NCBI RefSeq assembly: GCF_020687245.1
Contig: NZ_JAJEQG010000007.1
Coordinates: 1-64,000 of the forward strand
DNA length: 64,000 bases
DNA from: Faecalibacterium longum CLA-AA-H243
GTDB lineage: Bacteria; Bacillota; Clostridia; Oscillospirales; Ruminococcaceae
Direction: 5' to 3'
Shown: positions 44,364 through 53,635 of the stretch, piece after piece
How the letters are laid out: every line of letters begins with the position of its first letter
Position numbering within the stretch: position 1 is the first letter of the stretch
Notes under the pieces: model-generated
Databases searched by the model: none
The model's input: the letters and a program-made list of their open reading frames with translations, nothing else
What the model was told of the DNA's origin: nothing
Program-made: the position numbers and the translations under genes

Positions 44364-46106
44364 TTACTCCACGTCCTGCAGGGCGGCAAAGTCCTCTTCG
44401 CCGGTGCGGATCTTGACCACGCGGGTCACGTTGTAGACGAAGATCTTGCCGTCGCCGATGTGGCCGGTGTAAAGGGCCTTCTTGGAGGCCTCCACCACGG
44501 AATCGACCGAGATCTTGGAGACGATGACCTCGACCTTGATCTTCGGCAGGAGGGTGCTGTCCACAGGCACACCACGGTATTTTTCAGTGGTGCCTTTCTG
44601 GATGCCGCAGCCCATGACCTGCGTGACCGTCATGCCGGTGACGCCCAGATCGTTGAGGGCGCTCTTGAGCTGGTCGAACTTGGAAAGCTTTGCAATGATG
44701 GACACTTTGTGCATCCCGGTGTCGTAGATGCCGTCGTGGATGACAGCAGGCTCACGCACCACAGGCACAGCGGCGTCCATCTGCTTTGCAGAAGCTTTGG
44801 AAGCGTCGTCCTCGCCGAGGTCGGTGTTCTCGTTGGGGACCATGGCGGCAGAGTTTGCATCGGAGATGGCGAAACCGGCGTAAGCGGAAGCCAGACCGTG
44901 CTCGTGGATGTCCAGACCGTCGATCTCCACCTCAGCGGGAACGCGGAGACCGATGGCCTTGTCGATGACTTTGAAGATGACGAACATGACGGCCAGAACA
45001 TAGGCGTCCACCACGATGAGGCCCAGAAGCTGGATGCCCAGCTGGCTCAGACCGCCGCCGTAGAACAGGCCCTTACCGACACCGTTGCCGCCGTCGGAGA
45101 AGAGGCCCACGGCAATGGTACCCCAGACGCCGTTTGCAAAGTGGACGGAGACAGCGCCCACGGGGTCATCGATCTTCGCAATGTTATCGAAGAACTCGAC
45201 GCTCAGCACCACGAGGATGCCGGCGACGAAGCCGATGATGAAAGCACCAAAGGGCGAAACGGTGTCACAGCCTGCGGTGATGGCCACCAGACCAGCCAGA
45301 GAGCCGTTGAGCGTCATGGAGACGTCGGGCTTGCCGTAGCGCTTCCAGGTAAAGAGCATGGTCACGCAGGTAGAAACTGCTGCCGCAAGGTTGGTGTTGA
45401 AGCAGACCAGACCGGTCAGAGTCATGGTCTCATCGGTGGAAAGGCTCAGGGAAGAGCCGCCGTTGAAGCCGAACCAGCAGAACCAGAGGATGAACACGCC
45501 CAGCGCACCGGCGGTCAGGTTGTGGCCGGGGATGGCGTGGGGCTTGCCGTCCTTGTCGTACTTGCCGATGCGGGGACCCAGCAGGGCCGCGCCCAGCATG
45601 GCGATGATGCCGCCGACGTTGTGGACTGCTGCAGAACCGGCAAAGTCGTGGAAGCCCATGCTCTGGAGCCAGCCGCCGCCCCACATCCAGTGGCCGCAGA
45701 TGGGGTAGACCACCAGCGAAATGGCTGCGGAGTAGACGCAGTAGGCTTTGAAGTTGGTGCGCTCGGCCATGGAGCCGGAGACGATGGTGGCTGCCGTTGC
45801 GCAGAAGACAGTCTGGAACACGATGTACACCCACAGCGGGATGTCGAGGCCCAGATGAGAATAATCACCCTGAATGAAAGGGTCGAACCCGCCGATGAGA
45901 GCGCCGGTGCCGCCGAACATCAGGCCGAAGCCGATGAGCCAGTAGCAGGGCGTGCCGATACAAAAATCCATCATGTTTTTCATGAGGATATTGCCGGTGT
46001 TCTTGGCGCGGGTGAAGCCTGCCTCGCAGAGCGCGAAGCCGGCCTGCATGAAGTAGACGAGGAACGCTCCTACGAGCGTCCAACAGGTGTTGACGGAGCT
46101 GAACAT
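44364..46106 (-). CDS. amt: Ammonium transporter fused to a PII-like domain
   Basis: 580 residues. Amt domain about 1-410 with eleven spans; 'QAGFALCEAG', the twin-His region ('DFAGSAAVHNVGG' and 'GAVSVHFANGVWG') and 'FWFGFNGGS'-like segment mark the pore. A linker of about 60 residues leads to a GlnK/PII domain (about 470-580) with 'KVSIIAKLSKFDQLKSAL' and the T-loop 'GIQKGTTEKYRGVPVD'. The usual uridylylated Tyr at T-loop position 51 is absent, so control would be by ATP/ADP/2-oxoglutarate binding alone. The fused PII probably gates its own transporter. ATG 46106 follows GGGGAGG. A long structured leader lies upstream. Confidence 0.93.
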   Translation of the reverse strand: MFSSVNTCWTLVGAFLVYFMQAGFALCEAGFTRAKNTGNILMKNMMDFCIGTPCYWLIGFGLMFGGTGALIGGFDPFIQGDYSHLGLDIPLWVYIVFQTVFCATAATIVSGSMAERTNFKAYCVYSAAISLVVYPICGHWMWGGGWLQSMGFHDFAGSAAVHNVGGIIAMLGAALLGPRIGKYDKDGKPHAIPGHNLTAGALGVFILWFCWFGFNGGSSLSLSTDETMTLTGLVCFNTNLAAAVSTCVTMLFTWKRYGKPDVSMTLNGSLAGLVAITAGCDTVSPFGAFIIGFVAGILVVLSVEFFDNIAKIDDPVGAVSVHFANGVWGTIAVGLFSDGGNGVGKGLFYGGGLSQLGIQLLGLIVVDAYVLAVMFVIFKVIDKAIGLRVPAEVEIDGLDIHEHGLASAYAGFAISDANSAAMVPNENTDLGEDDASKASAKQMDAAVPVVREPAVIHDGIYDTGMHKVSIIAKLSKFDQLKSALNDLGVTGMTVTQVMGCGIQKGTTEKYRGVPVDSTLLPKIKVEVIVSKISVDSVVEASKKALYTGHIGDGKIFVYNVTRVVKIRTGEEDFAALQDVE

Positions 46107-46352
46107 GACGCAGATACCTCCCCAATGATCTGGCTGCCGGGTGCCAGCCCGGCGGCGCGTACACTCCGGCTGCTGCACCCCTCTATCTGCGCAGCAGCGC
46201 GGAAAATCCGGAAAAGGAAGCCCTCTATTTCTCCCTTGGCCGCAGGGGATACACTTCCCCCGGAAACACAAAAGGCGCTGGCGGATCTTTCATCCGTCAG
46301 CGCCTTTGCTTTCGATGGCAAGAGTATAAGGCGGTTTGGTCAAAGTGTCAAG
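46107..46352 (-). promoter_or_regulatory. amt promoter and structured leader with early hairpin
   Basis: Minus strand: TTGACA (46351-46346), 17 bp, TATACT (46328-46323), a near-perfect promoter. Within about 12 bases of the predicted start the RNA forms GGCGCTGACGGAT/ATCCGCCAGCGCC followed by TTTTG (46305-46270), a terminator-like stem. A further 165 bases with a CCGGG/CCCGG-type stem near 46140 follow before the ATG. It looks like an attenuator responding to nitrogen, but no known glutamine-riboswitch sequence was matched. Confidence 0.6.
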
Positions 46353-46420
46353 AGCTGGATGCTATTTTTGACGTTCTGCACAAACCGGAAAAGATTGGGC
46401 AAAGAAAACTTTGGCAGGCA

Positions 46421-46789
46421 TCATTTTTCCCCCTTGTGGTCTGCCCGCATTTCGACATGGAGCAGCAGGCTCATCAGAGCGCGCAGCGCGAAAGTCGCCG
46501 CCAGCGGGATGACTGACTCGAGGTTCTGCAGAAGGAAGGTCTTGGCGATCTCTGCCGACATGAGAAATTCCAATGCCGTCGTCAGGCCGGTGCTCATTTC
46601 GTGGTGGAAGTCGTACCGGTCGTGGAAAAAGGTCGTCCGCACATAGTGGTAGGTGGCCTTGACAAGGCTCGTCACGATGATGAACAGGCCGATGACCTCC
46701 GCCAGCCCCGCGATGAGGGGGACTGCCGATTCCAGAAAGCCCTCCAGCAGGTGGGCGATGTTCTCGTTCAGGTGATACAGGGCCGTCAT
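46421..46789 (-). CDS. DUF1622-like small membrane protein
   Basis: 122 residues with about three spans. 'AEVIGLFIIVTSLVKATYHYVR' and 'GLTTALEFLMSAEIAKTFL' match the DUF1622 pattern of a span, a loop with R/H residues and a conserved L-E-F-x-x-x-x-E/D. Function unknown. I chose ATG 46789; a TTG at 46807 overlaps the upstream isomerase stop (TTGA) and is a real alternative. It is the third gene of the isomerase/reductase unit on the minus strand, or merely follows it. Confidence 0.72.
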   Translation of the reverse strand: MTALYHLNENIAHLLEGFLESAVPLIAGLAEVIGLFIIVTSLVKATYHYVRTTFFHDRYDFHHEMSTGLTTALEFLMSAEIAKTFLLQNLESVIPLAATFALRALMSLLLHVEMRADHKGEK

Positions 46790-46803
46790 GCTCTGGTCAC
46801 CGC

Positions 46804-47442
46804 TCAAGCCAGCAGGCTCTTGATATAAGCGGCCAGCTCCTCGTCCTTGCAGGAGGCGAAGAACAGCTCGCTGAACTTCTCACCGGCGATGGCACCCTTC
46901 AGCAGGTCCTGATCGATGCTCTTGAGGCACTCGATGAGGGGCTTGAAGGTGGCGGCGCGGACGCCGTCGAGGATCTTCTTGTTGCGCTGCTCGGGCTCGA
47001 CGCGCTCCTTGGGGTAGCCCTGACCGTGGCCGAAGCCGAACAGCTTCTCAAAGCAGTACTCGAGGTTCAGCTCACCGCCCCAGCCGAAGCCCTTAGCGAA
47101 AGGCATGGCCACGGCGTTGCCGTCGTTGACGTGGGCGAAGGTGTAGGCGTCCACGGGGTCCTCCACATGGCCGCAGATGACGCCGGGAAAGCTGTTCAGG
47201 GCCAGCATGGCGCCCTCGCCGGTGCCGCAGCCGGTGATGACGTAGTCGGCAGCGCCGCTGTTGAGCAGGATGGCGGCGAGGATGCCGCACTGCACATAGG
47301 TCAGCTGTGCGGCGTCATCGGCAGCGTACATGCCGTAGTTGACCACCTCGTGGCCCATCGGCTCTACGACCTTCTTCAGAGCGGCCTCGATGATGCCGTT
47401 CTTTGCGGCCTGACTGTTCTCGTTGATAAGTGCGATCTTCAT
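46804..47442 (-). CDS. RpiB/LacAB-family sugar isomerase, DhuI-like
   Basis: 212 residues, longer than RpiB (about 150) and close to the DhuI type. The N-terminus KIALINENSQAAKNGII, 'LTYVQCGILAAILLN', 'TGCGTGEGAMLALNSFPGV' and 'EPEQRNKKIL' fit the RpiB/LacA/LacB fold with an additional C-terminal region. In streptococci such a protein (DhuI) isomerises 4-deoxy-L-threo-5-hexosulose-uronate made from unsaturated uronates, partnered by an SDR reductase (DhuD). An SDR gene lies just upstream here, supporting that role. Start ATG 47442 follows GGAGGAC. An extended -10 (TGCTACACT) about 50 bases upstream suggests its own promoter as well. Confidence 0.82.
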   Translation of the reverse strand: MKIALINENSQAAKNGIIEAALKKVVEPMGHEVVNYGMYAADDAAQLTYVQCGILAAILLNSGAADYVITGCGTGEGAMLALNSFPGVICGHVEDPVDAYTFAHVNDGNAVAMPFAKGFGWGGELNLEYCFEKLFGFGHGQGYPKERVEPEQRNKKILDGVRAATFKPLIECLKSIDQDLLKGAIAGEKFSELFFASCKDEELAAYIKSLLA

Positions 47443-47511
47443 GGGAAAGTCCTCCTGTTTTTATTATTATGACCAGTGTAGCAGATTCCGGAAAAAAAGT
47501 CGATATGGGAA

Positions 47512-47562
47512 ACAAAAGAGCGCCGTGCCCGGCACCCGGAAGGCAGCGGACACGGCGCAAAA
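47512..47562 (-). terminator. Terminator between SDR and isomerase genes
   Basis: Minus strand GCGCCGTG pairs with CACGGCGC across an internal CCGGG/CCCGG-rich loop, then TCTTTTG. It gives at least partial termination after the SDR gene. Confidence 0.7.
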
Positions 47563-47582
47563 AATGCCGGATATGGAAAAAC

Positions 47583-48392
47583 TTACTGCGGCTGCTTGCC
47601 GATGTAAGCCAGGATGCCGCCGTCAACGTACAGGATGAGGCCGTTGACGAAGTCGGAAGCGGCAGAAGCCAGGAAGACAGCGGGTCCGCCCAGATCCTCA
47701 GCCTCGCCCCAGCGGCCTGCGGGGGTCTTGGCGACGATGAAGCTGTCGAAGGGATGACGGCTGCCGTCGGGCTGACGCTCGCGCAGAGGTGCGGTCTGCG
47801 GGGTAGCGATGTAGCCGGGTCCGATGCCGTTGCACTGGATGTTGTACTCGCCGTACTCGGAGGCGATGTTCTTGGTCAGCATCTTCAGGCCGCCCTTGGC
47901 AGCAGCGTAGGCGGAGACGGTCTCACGGCCAAGCTCGCTCATCATGGAGCAGATGTTGATGATCTTGCCGCCGCCCTGAGCGATCATGTCGGGGATGACA
48001 GCCTTGGCGACGATGAACGGAGCGTTCAGGTCAACATCGATGACCTGACGGAACTGAGCAGCGGTCATCTCGGTCATGGGGATGCGCTTGATGATGCCGG
48101 CGTTGTTGACCAGAATGTTGATATGGCCGACTTCCTCGGTGATCTTTGCGACCATAGCGTTCACGGCGTCCTCATCGGTGACGTCGCAGACATAGCCGTG
48201 AGCCTTGATGCCAGCTTCTTCATAAGCGGCGAGACCCTTATCGACCAGCTCCTGCTTGATGTCGTTGAAGACGATAGTAGCGCCGTTTGCGGCCATTGCC
48301 TTTGCGATAGCCATGCCGATGCCGTAAGATGCGCCGGTGATGAGCGCGACCTTGCCGGTCAGGTCAAAGGATTTGGGAGTACACTGTGCCAT
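47583..48392 (-). CDS. SDR reductase, DhuD/KduD or gluconate-5-dehydrogenase type
   Basis: 269 residues. Rossmann motif TGASYGIGMAIA, NNAG at 'ILVNNAGIIKR', catalytic Ser ('CSMMSEL') and YAAAKGG with Tyr and Lys. 'PGYIATPQTAPLRE' and 'DGGILAYIG' are typical of the KduD/IdnO group. With the DhuI-like isomerase next door, reduction of a deoxy-diketo-uronate to 2-keto-3-deoxygluconate is the likeliest job; gluconate 5-dehydrogenase is the alternative. ATG 48392 follows TTGGAGGAC. A GntR-type operator overlaps its promoter, as expected for uronate genes. Confidence 0.87.
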   Translation of the reverse strand: MAQCTPKSFDLTGKVALITGASYGIGMAIAKAMAANGATIVFNDIKQELVDKGLAAYEEAGIKAHGYVCDVTDEDAVNAMVAKITEEVGHINILVNNAGIIKRIPMTEMTAAQFRQVIDVDLNAPFIVAKAVIPDMIAQGGGKIINICSMMSELGRETVSAYAAAKGGLKMLTKNIASEYGEYNIQCNGIGPGYIATPQTAPLRERQPDGSRHPFDSFIVAKTPAGRWGEAEDLGGPAVFLASAASDFVNGLILYVDGGILAYIGKQPQ

Positions 48393-48507
48393 AATTAAGT
48401 CCTCCAATCAGAATTTTGCTTTGCGGGGTGCTGCGCTGCCGGACTATATCTGTAGTCAAACTGCCGCCACGGGAAGCAGCAATTTGGACTGTCCGGCCCT
48501 GCGCCCT

Positions 48508-48546
48508 CTTGTATACTAGAGTAGCATTCTTTATTCCGACTGTCAA
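48508..48546 (-). promoter_or_regulatory. Promoter with GntR-like operator
   Basis: Minus strand: TTGACA (48546-48541), 17 bp, TACTCT (48523-48518). CTTGTATACTAG (48508-48519) is a near-palindrome around GTATAC, resembling sites of the FadR/UxuR branch of GntR repressors, and sits at the transcription start. No GntR gene is in the window. Confidence 0.6.
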
Positions 48547-48665
48547 GGTGTTTTCTTAGCACAATTACTGCAAATTTTTTCTTATTTTGCTGCGTTTTCG
48601 TGAAATCGTCATAAAAACGGACTCTGCAAAGGCCGGGATTGCTGCTTGTTGCACACAATGGCCTT

Positions 48666-49439
48666 TCAGCCCAGTTTTTTCTTCTGCTGGTGGGCCATGA
48701 TGGGCATGAGGATGGCCATCGGCATGAACCGCTGGGCCGTCGTTGCCGCCCGCATGAGGGCCGATGGGACGATGATGGTCTTGTGGCGGAGCATCCCCCG
48801 CATGGCCTCCTCCACGCAGAGTTCCGGGCTGATGCCCCGCAGTGCGAACACCACATCGGCCCGCTCGTTGAACTCGGTGTCCACCGGGCCGGGGCAGAGG
48901 GCGCAGACGTAGACCGGGCTGTGCTGCTCCCGCAGTTCTTCGGCCACGCCCCGGGTCAGGCTGACAACATACGCTTTGGTGGCGTAGTAGCCCGCCATAT
49001 AGGGTCCGCCCGGCAGCAGCCCGGCGGAGGACGCCACGTTGAGCACGGTGCCGAAGCCCTGAGCCTCCATCTTTTTCACGGCGAACTTGAACAGCTGGTG
49101 CATGGCCAGCACATTGACCTTCGCCATGGAGAGCTCTTTCTCGCCGCTGGTCTCAAGAAAGCTGCCGCAGACGCCGAAGCCGGCGTTGTTGATGAAAATA
49201 TCGATGCGCTCGTCAGTCAGCGCCTCGCAGAGACGGGCGCACTCGCTCTCCTGCTCCAAATCAGCAGGCAGGATGCGGCAGAAGGTGCTGTGCTTCGCGG
49301 TGAGCTCTGCAGCCAGAGCTTCGAGACGGTCGGTGCGGCGGGCGGTGAGGATGAGCCGGAAGCCGAGGCGGGCATACCGGCGGGCAAACTCCCGGCCAAT
49401 GCCGGAAGAAGCTCCGGTTATCCATACAGTTTTGGACAT
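48666..49439 (-). CDS. SDR family oxidoreductase (DltE-like)
   Basis: 257 residues. TGASSGIGREFARRYA at the N-terminus, 'INNAGFGVCGSFLE', catalytic 'YYATKAYV' with Tyr and Lys, and 'CPGPVDTEFNERA'. The C-terminal segment is hydrophobic ('MPMAILMPIMAHQQKKK'), suggesting membrane association as in the DltE/YqjQ-like subgroup. The oxidised substrate is unknown; fatty or sterol-type carbonyls are possible. Three bases separate it from the upstream aldo-keto reductase stop, so both are in one operon. ATG 49439 follows GGAGTAA. Confidence 0.85.
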   Translation of the reverse strand: MSKTVWITGASSGIGREFARRYARLGFRLILTARRTDRLEALAAELTAKHSTFCRILPADLEQESECARLCEALTDERIDIFINNAGFGVCGSFLETSGEKELSMAKVNVLAMHQLFKFAVKKMEAQGFGTVLNVASSAGLLPGGPYMAGYYATKAYVVSLTRGVAEELREQHSPVYVCALCPGPVDTEFNERADVVFALRGISPELCVEEAMRGMLRHKTIIVPSALMRAATTAQRFMPMAILMPIMAHQQKKKLG

Positions 49440-49442
49440 AAA

Positions 49443-50444
<1,002 letters not shown>

Positions 50445-50515
50445 GGCGGGAAACTTCCTTTCGTTCAGTTTACCCCATTGTAGCACGGAAAAACGGCAGA
50501 ATCCACATAAAAGTG

Positions 50516-50548
50516 CAGCGCCCCGGCATCTTTGCTGCCGGGGCGCTG
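50516..50548 (-). terminator. Terminator of 50583 membrane protein gene
   Basis: CAGCGCCCCGGCA pairs with TGCCGGGGCGCTG across a short loop. On the minus strand CACTTTTATG follows. Confidence 0.7.
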
Positions 50549-50582
50549 TGAGAAAAAAGAAGAAAAGACGAGAAGCTCAGAT

Positions 50583-51113
50583 TCAGGCGTCAGCCTTGAC
50601 GTCGTTCTTGATGCTCCGGGCGGCCAGATAACGGGCCGGCTTCATGAGCAGCACGCAGCCGCCGTTGAAGACCAGAGAGCCGACGATGTACACCCCGAAG
50701 AAGAGAGGCAGATTCGCTGCAAAAGCTGCGCTGTCGATGCAGGCGACGGTCAGGTAGGCAAAGCCCACATTGTTCAGCACCTTGGGGGCGTAGGGGTGCA
50801 GGATGATGAGGAGGAAGAGCACCACGCCCAGCGGCAGCAGCAGGCCCAGCATCCCGCCCAGAACAGGCGTCAGCGCACCGATGGCCAGCATCGCCAGCAC
50901 CGTGAGCACCATGCCCACGAGGCCGCCCAGCTCCACGCTGACAAAGCGGTCTTTGATGTCGCCCTCCATCGTAAAGAGCATGATGTTGCTCAAAAAGACG
51001 AGCCAGCTGTATTCAAACTCGATGGCGTGGAAAAAGGCGTTAGCGATCAGGATCCACACCACCATCATCAGGCGAAAGTAGAGCAGGAAACGCTTGGTCA
51101 CAGTTTCGTTCAT
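50583..51113 (-). CDS. Integral membrane protein, unknown function
   Basis: 176 residues with five to six predicted spans ('YFRLMMVVWILIANAFF' first, 'LGGLVGMVLTVLAMLAIGAL', 'LGLLLPLGVVLFLLIIL' and others). Acidic 'MEGDIKDRF' and 'HPYAPKVLNNVGFAY' loops are the only distinctive hydrophilic parts. I do not recognise the family. I chose ATG 51113; a TTG at 51194 would add 27 residues but has no ribosome-binding site. Monocistronic with a consensus promoter and a terminator. Confidence 0.75.
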   Translation of the reverse strand: MNETVTKRFLLYFRLMMVVWILIANAFFHAIEFEYSWLVFLSNIMLFTMEGDIKDRFVSVELGGLVGMVLTVLAMLAIGALTPVLGGMLGLLLPLGVVLFLLIILHPYAPKVLNNVGFAYLTVACIDSAAFAANLPLFFGVYIVGSLVFNGGCVLLMKPARYLAARSIKNDVKADA

Positions 51114-51231
51114 GGAAAAACTCACTTTCCAGAAGCTGCTTTCATAAGCGGAGTGCAATGCTTGTGAAAACGGCTTCTTGACTTCGGCCTGCAAAAGCGG
51201 CTGGCCGGTCGTTTTTGTGTCGGATGAAGTT

Positions 51232-51260
51232 ATTATACTCTATCTGGAAGCAAAAGGCAA
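51232..51260 (-). promoter_or_regulatory. Promoter of 50583 membrane protein gene
   Basis: Minus strand: TTGCCT (51260-51255), 17 bp, TATAAT (51237-51232). The leader is about 110 bases. Confidence 0.75.
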
Positions 51261-51318
51261 TATTTACTTGCCAATATATGCAATAAAAACTTGTCAAGTT
51301 TCAAAAAACAGCTTCGTC

Positions 51319-51347
51319 TTGTTGCCCGGCGTGGTTTGGAGTATAAT
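51319..51347 (+). promoter_or_regulatory. Promoter of nucleotidyltransferase gene
   Basis: TTGTTG (51319-51324), 17 bp, TATAAT (51342-51347), about 40 bases before ATG 51392. Divergent from the 51232 promoter. Confidence 0.75.
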
Positions 51348-51391
51348 AAAACCGTAAAAGAGAAACACCCTTTTCAAGGAGGAGATAAAAC

Positions 51392-52312
51392 ATGAACAAA
51401 CCGGTCCTGGTGGTCATGGCTGCCGGCATGGGCAGCCGCTACGGCGGCATGAAGCAGATCGACCCGGTGGGTCCCTGCGGTCAGGTCATCGTGGATTATT
51501 CCCTGTACGACGCCCGCCGCGCAGGCTTCGAGACGGTCATCTTCGTCATCAAGCACGAGATCGAGGAGGCTTTCAAAGCTGCCATCGGCGACCGCGTGTC
51601 CAGGGTGATGGACGTGAAGTACGCCTTCCAGCAGCTGGATGAGCTGCCCGAGGGCTACACCATCCCCGAGGGCCGCGTGAAGCCCTGGGGTACCTGCCAC
51701 GCGGTGCTGGCCGCAAAGCCCTACATCCACGGCCCCTTCGCCGTCATCAATGCCGACGACTACTACGGCCCTGAGGCGTTCAAGGTCATCTACGATTACC
51801 TCTCCACTCACACCGACGGCGAGGTCTACGACTACTGTATGGTGAGCTACCTGCTCAAGAACACCGTTTCCGAAAATGGCAGCGTCGCCCGCGGCGTCTG
51901 CGCTCTCAACGAGGACAGCACCCTCCACAGCGTCACCGAGCGCACCCGCATCGAGACCTATGAGGGCGGCATCCACTACACCGAGGACGGCGGCGAGAGC
52001 TGGACGGACCTGCCCGGCGAGACGCCCGTGAGCATGAACCTCTGGGGCTTCGGCGAGAGCTTCGTGAAGGAAGCCGACCGGCGCTTTGCCCGCTGGCTGG
52101 ACGAGAATCTGGAAAAGAACCCGCTCAAGTGCGAGTATTTCCTGCCGCTGGTGGTCAGTGAGCTCATCGGCGAAAAGAAAGCCGCCGTCAAGGTGCTGCG
52201 CAGCACCGATAAGTGGTATGGCGTCACCTACCGCGAGGATAAACCCGTGGTGGTGGAAGCCATCGCCAAAAAGACGGCCGACGGCCTTTACCCGGAAAAT
52301 CTCTGGGCTTAA
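51392..52312 (+). CDS. NTP_transferase-type nucleotidyltransferase
   Basis: 306 residues. The N-terminal VVMAAGMGSRYGGMKQ is the G-x-G-x-R nucleotide loop of sugar-phosphate nucleotidyltransferases, and 'AVINADDYYG' supplies the metal-binding Asp pair. There is no left-handed beta-helix at the C-terminus, unlike GlmU or GlgC. ATG 51392 follows AAGGAGGAG. Substrate unknown; relatives in Firmicutes are annotated only as nucleotidyltransferases, and a nucleotide-sugar or choline-phosphate activation role is possible. Single gene. Confidence 0.83.
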   Translation: MNKPVLVVMAAGMGSRYGGMKQIDPVGPCGQVIVDYSLYDARRAGFETVIFVIKHEIEEAFKAAIGDRVSRVMDVKYAFQQLDELPEGYTIPEGRVKPWGTCHAVLAAKPYIHGPFAVINADDYYGPEAFKVIYDYLSTHTDGEVYDYCMVSYLLKNTVSENGSVARGVCALNEDSTLHSVTERTRIETYEGGIHYTEDGGESWTDLPGETPVSMNLWGFGESFVKEADRRFARWLDENLEKNPLKCEYFLPLVVSELIGEKKAAVKVLRSTDKWYGVTYREDKPVVVEAIAKKTADGLYPENLWA

Positions 52313-52320
52313 TCTGCATA

Positions 52321-52361
52321 AAAAAATACGGCTGGGACAGCGTCCCAGCCGTATTTTTTTA
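52321..52361. terminator. Bidirectional terminator
   Basis: AAATACGGCTGGGAC pairs perfectly with GTCCCAGCCGTATTT across AGC, flanked by A and T runs, between two convergent genes. Confidence 0.92.
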
Positions 52362-52364
52362 TCT

Positions 52365-53441
52365 TTACTGGATGCCGAATCCGTTGAAGGAGTCGGGATA
52401 TTCGTCCTCGAGCTGCTCGAGCAGGCTGCTGAGGGAGCGGTTGCTCTGACCGTGCTTCAGCTTGGGGTAGGCGCGGAGCATACGGCCCTTGCCCAGCAGA
52501 TGGGTGCCGCGGCGGGTGCGGGCCTGCATGACCTGCGCACGGGCTGCCAGCTCTTCCTTGAGCTGTTCCAGCTGCAGGAATGCGGTGGTCTGCTCGGCTT
52601 TGCCCTGCGCGGCCAGCTTGACGGCCTTGGCCGCTTCGGCGGCGTTGAGGCGGGCAGTCTGGGAGGCGCGGCGTGCGGCCTCCATGGCCTCATCGGCGCG
52701 GGTGCGCATGGTGGAAGCGGCCTCACGGGGCGACAGCTTGTCGTAGCTGTCCCGGGCCTCGGCGGCGGCCAGCTTGAGCTGCAGGCGGCTCTCGTCCATC
52801 TTCTGGTCCATGTCCAGTGCGGTGGTGCCAAGGATCTCGGTCATGGCGTCGCTGACAGCATGCATACTGTCGGCCACCTTCTCGAGAGCGTCCAGCTCCC
52901 GGGCGAGGTCGGAGGCGGCGATGGCGGTTGCCACCACGTCAGCGGCATACACCGCGTAAAGCAGACACATCAGCACAAAGCCCACCAGCGGCGGAATGAT
53001 GTTCACCAGCGCGGCAATGGTGGGATGGATGACCTTGACCATCACCATGGCACCCACGCCCCACATCAGCGAGAACTCAAGGCAGACATAGCCGCCGATG
53101 TTGAAGGGTTTGTCGGTATAGTCCCACCAGCGGGTGCGGTAGAGCTTATACAGCGCCCATCCGCCCACCAGCTCCAAGGCACTGGGCAGGATGACGCCGC
53201 CGAGATACAGCAGCAACAGGTCATCTTCCAGCGGTGTGAGGAAGAAGAGCACCAGTATCATGCCGAAGCCGTAGATAGGGCAGACCGGGCCGTTCAGGAA
53301 GCCCCGGTTCACCAGCTGGCCGGTGGTGGCGGCGGCATACACCACCTCGACGCACCAGCCCAGGCAGGAGTAGATGAGGAAAAACGCAAGGATATGATAA
53401 AGCGAGAAACCGCAGACTGTCGTATTAAGAAAAAACGACAA
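52365..53441 (-). CDS. CmpB-like (PF06541-type) membrane protein with helical tail
   Basis: 358 residues. The first 190 hold six spans with the family's 'FLIYSCLGWCVEVVYA' and 'NRGFLNGPVCPIYGFG' motifs, the latter near-invariant in 'putative ABC-transporter type IV' proteins of Firmicutes. The last 160 residues form a long Ala/Glu/Arg-rich helical tail, probably a cytoplasmic coiled coil. Function of the family is unknown. Start is TTG 53441 with GGAGG seven bases upstream; no ATG fits. Last gene of the alaX-trmB unit. Confidence 0.8.
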   Translation of the reverse strand: MSFFLNTTVCGFSLYHILAFFLIYSCLGWCVEVVYAAATTGQLVNRGFLNGPVCPIYGFGMILVLFFLTPLEDDLLLLYLGGVILPSALELVGGWALYKLYRTRWWDYTDKPFNIGGYVCLEFSLMWGVGAMVMVKVIHPTIAALVNIIPPLVGFVLMCLLYAVYAADVVATAIAASDLARELDALEKVADSMHAVSDAMTEILGTTALDMDQKMDESRLQLKLAAAEARDSYDKLSPREAASTMRTRADEAMEAARRASQTARLNAAEAAKAVKLAAQGKAEQTTAFLQLEQLKEELAARAQVMQARTRRGTHLLGKGRMLRAYPKLKHGQSNRSLSSLLEQLEDEYPDSFNGFGIQ

Positions 53442-53455
53442 GGGGACACCTCCAG

Positions 53456-53635
53456 TCAGTTCTGTTTGCGGACGATCTTATATTCATCGCCCGGCTCAAA
53501 GTAAGGGCAGGCCGAAGTGGTATGGGAGAGATAGCGGGCCATCTCGTCCTCATCCAGTGCGCCGCCCTCGGCGCAGTACCAGCTGCCATATTCGTCCTGC
53601 TGGTTGTTCAGGCAGTATTCACAAGGGTCAGACAT
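53456..53635 (-). CDS. Small Cys-rich protein (DUF6472-like)
   Basis: 59 residues: C-x2-C at the start (PCEYCLNN), a third Cys in WYCAEGG and a fourth in ACPYF, which together could bind a metal such as zinc. The middle is acidic (LDEDEMARY). Its ATG (53635) overlaps the end of trmB by eight bases and its stop is 14 bases before the CmpB-like start, so it is embedded in the operon. Function unknown; the DUF assignment is from the Cys pattern and is tentative. Confidence 0.75.
   Translation of the reverse strand: MSDPCEYCLNNQQDEYGSWYCAEGGALDEDEMARYLSHTTSACPYFEPGDEYKIVRKQN

Noticed and set aside
46107-46320. Glutamine (glnA) riboswitch in the amt leader
   Set aside because: The conserved glnA motif is not found. 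The hairpin is reported without class.
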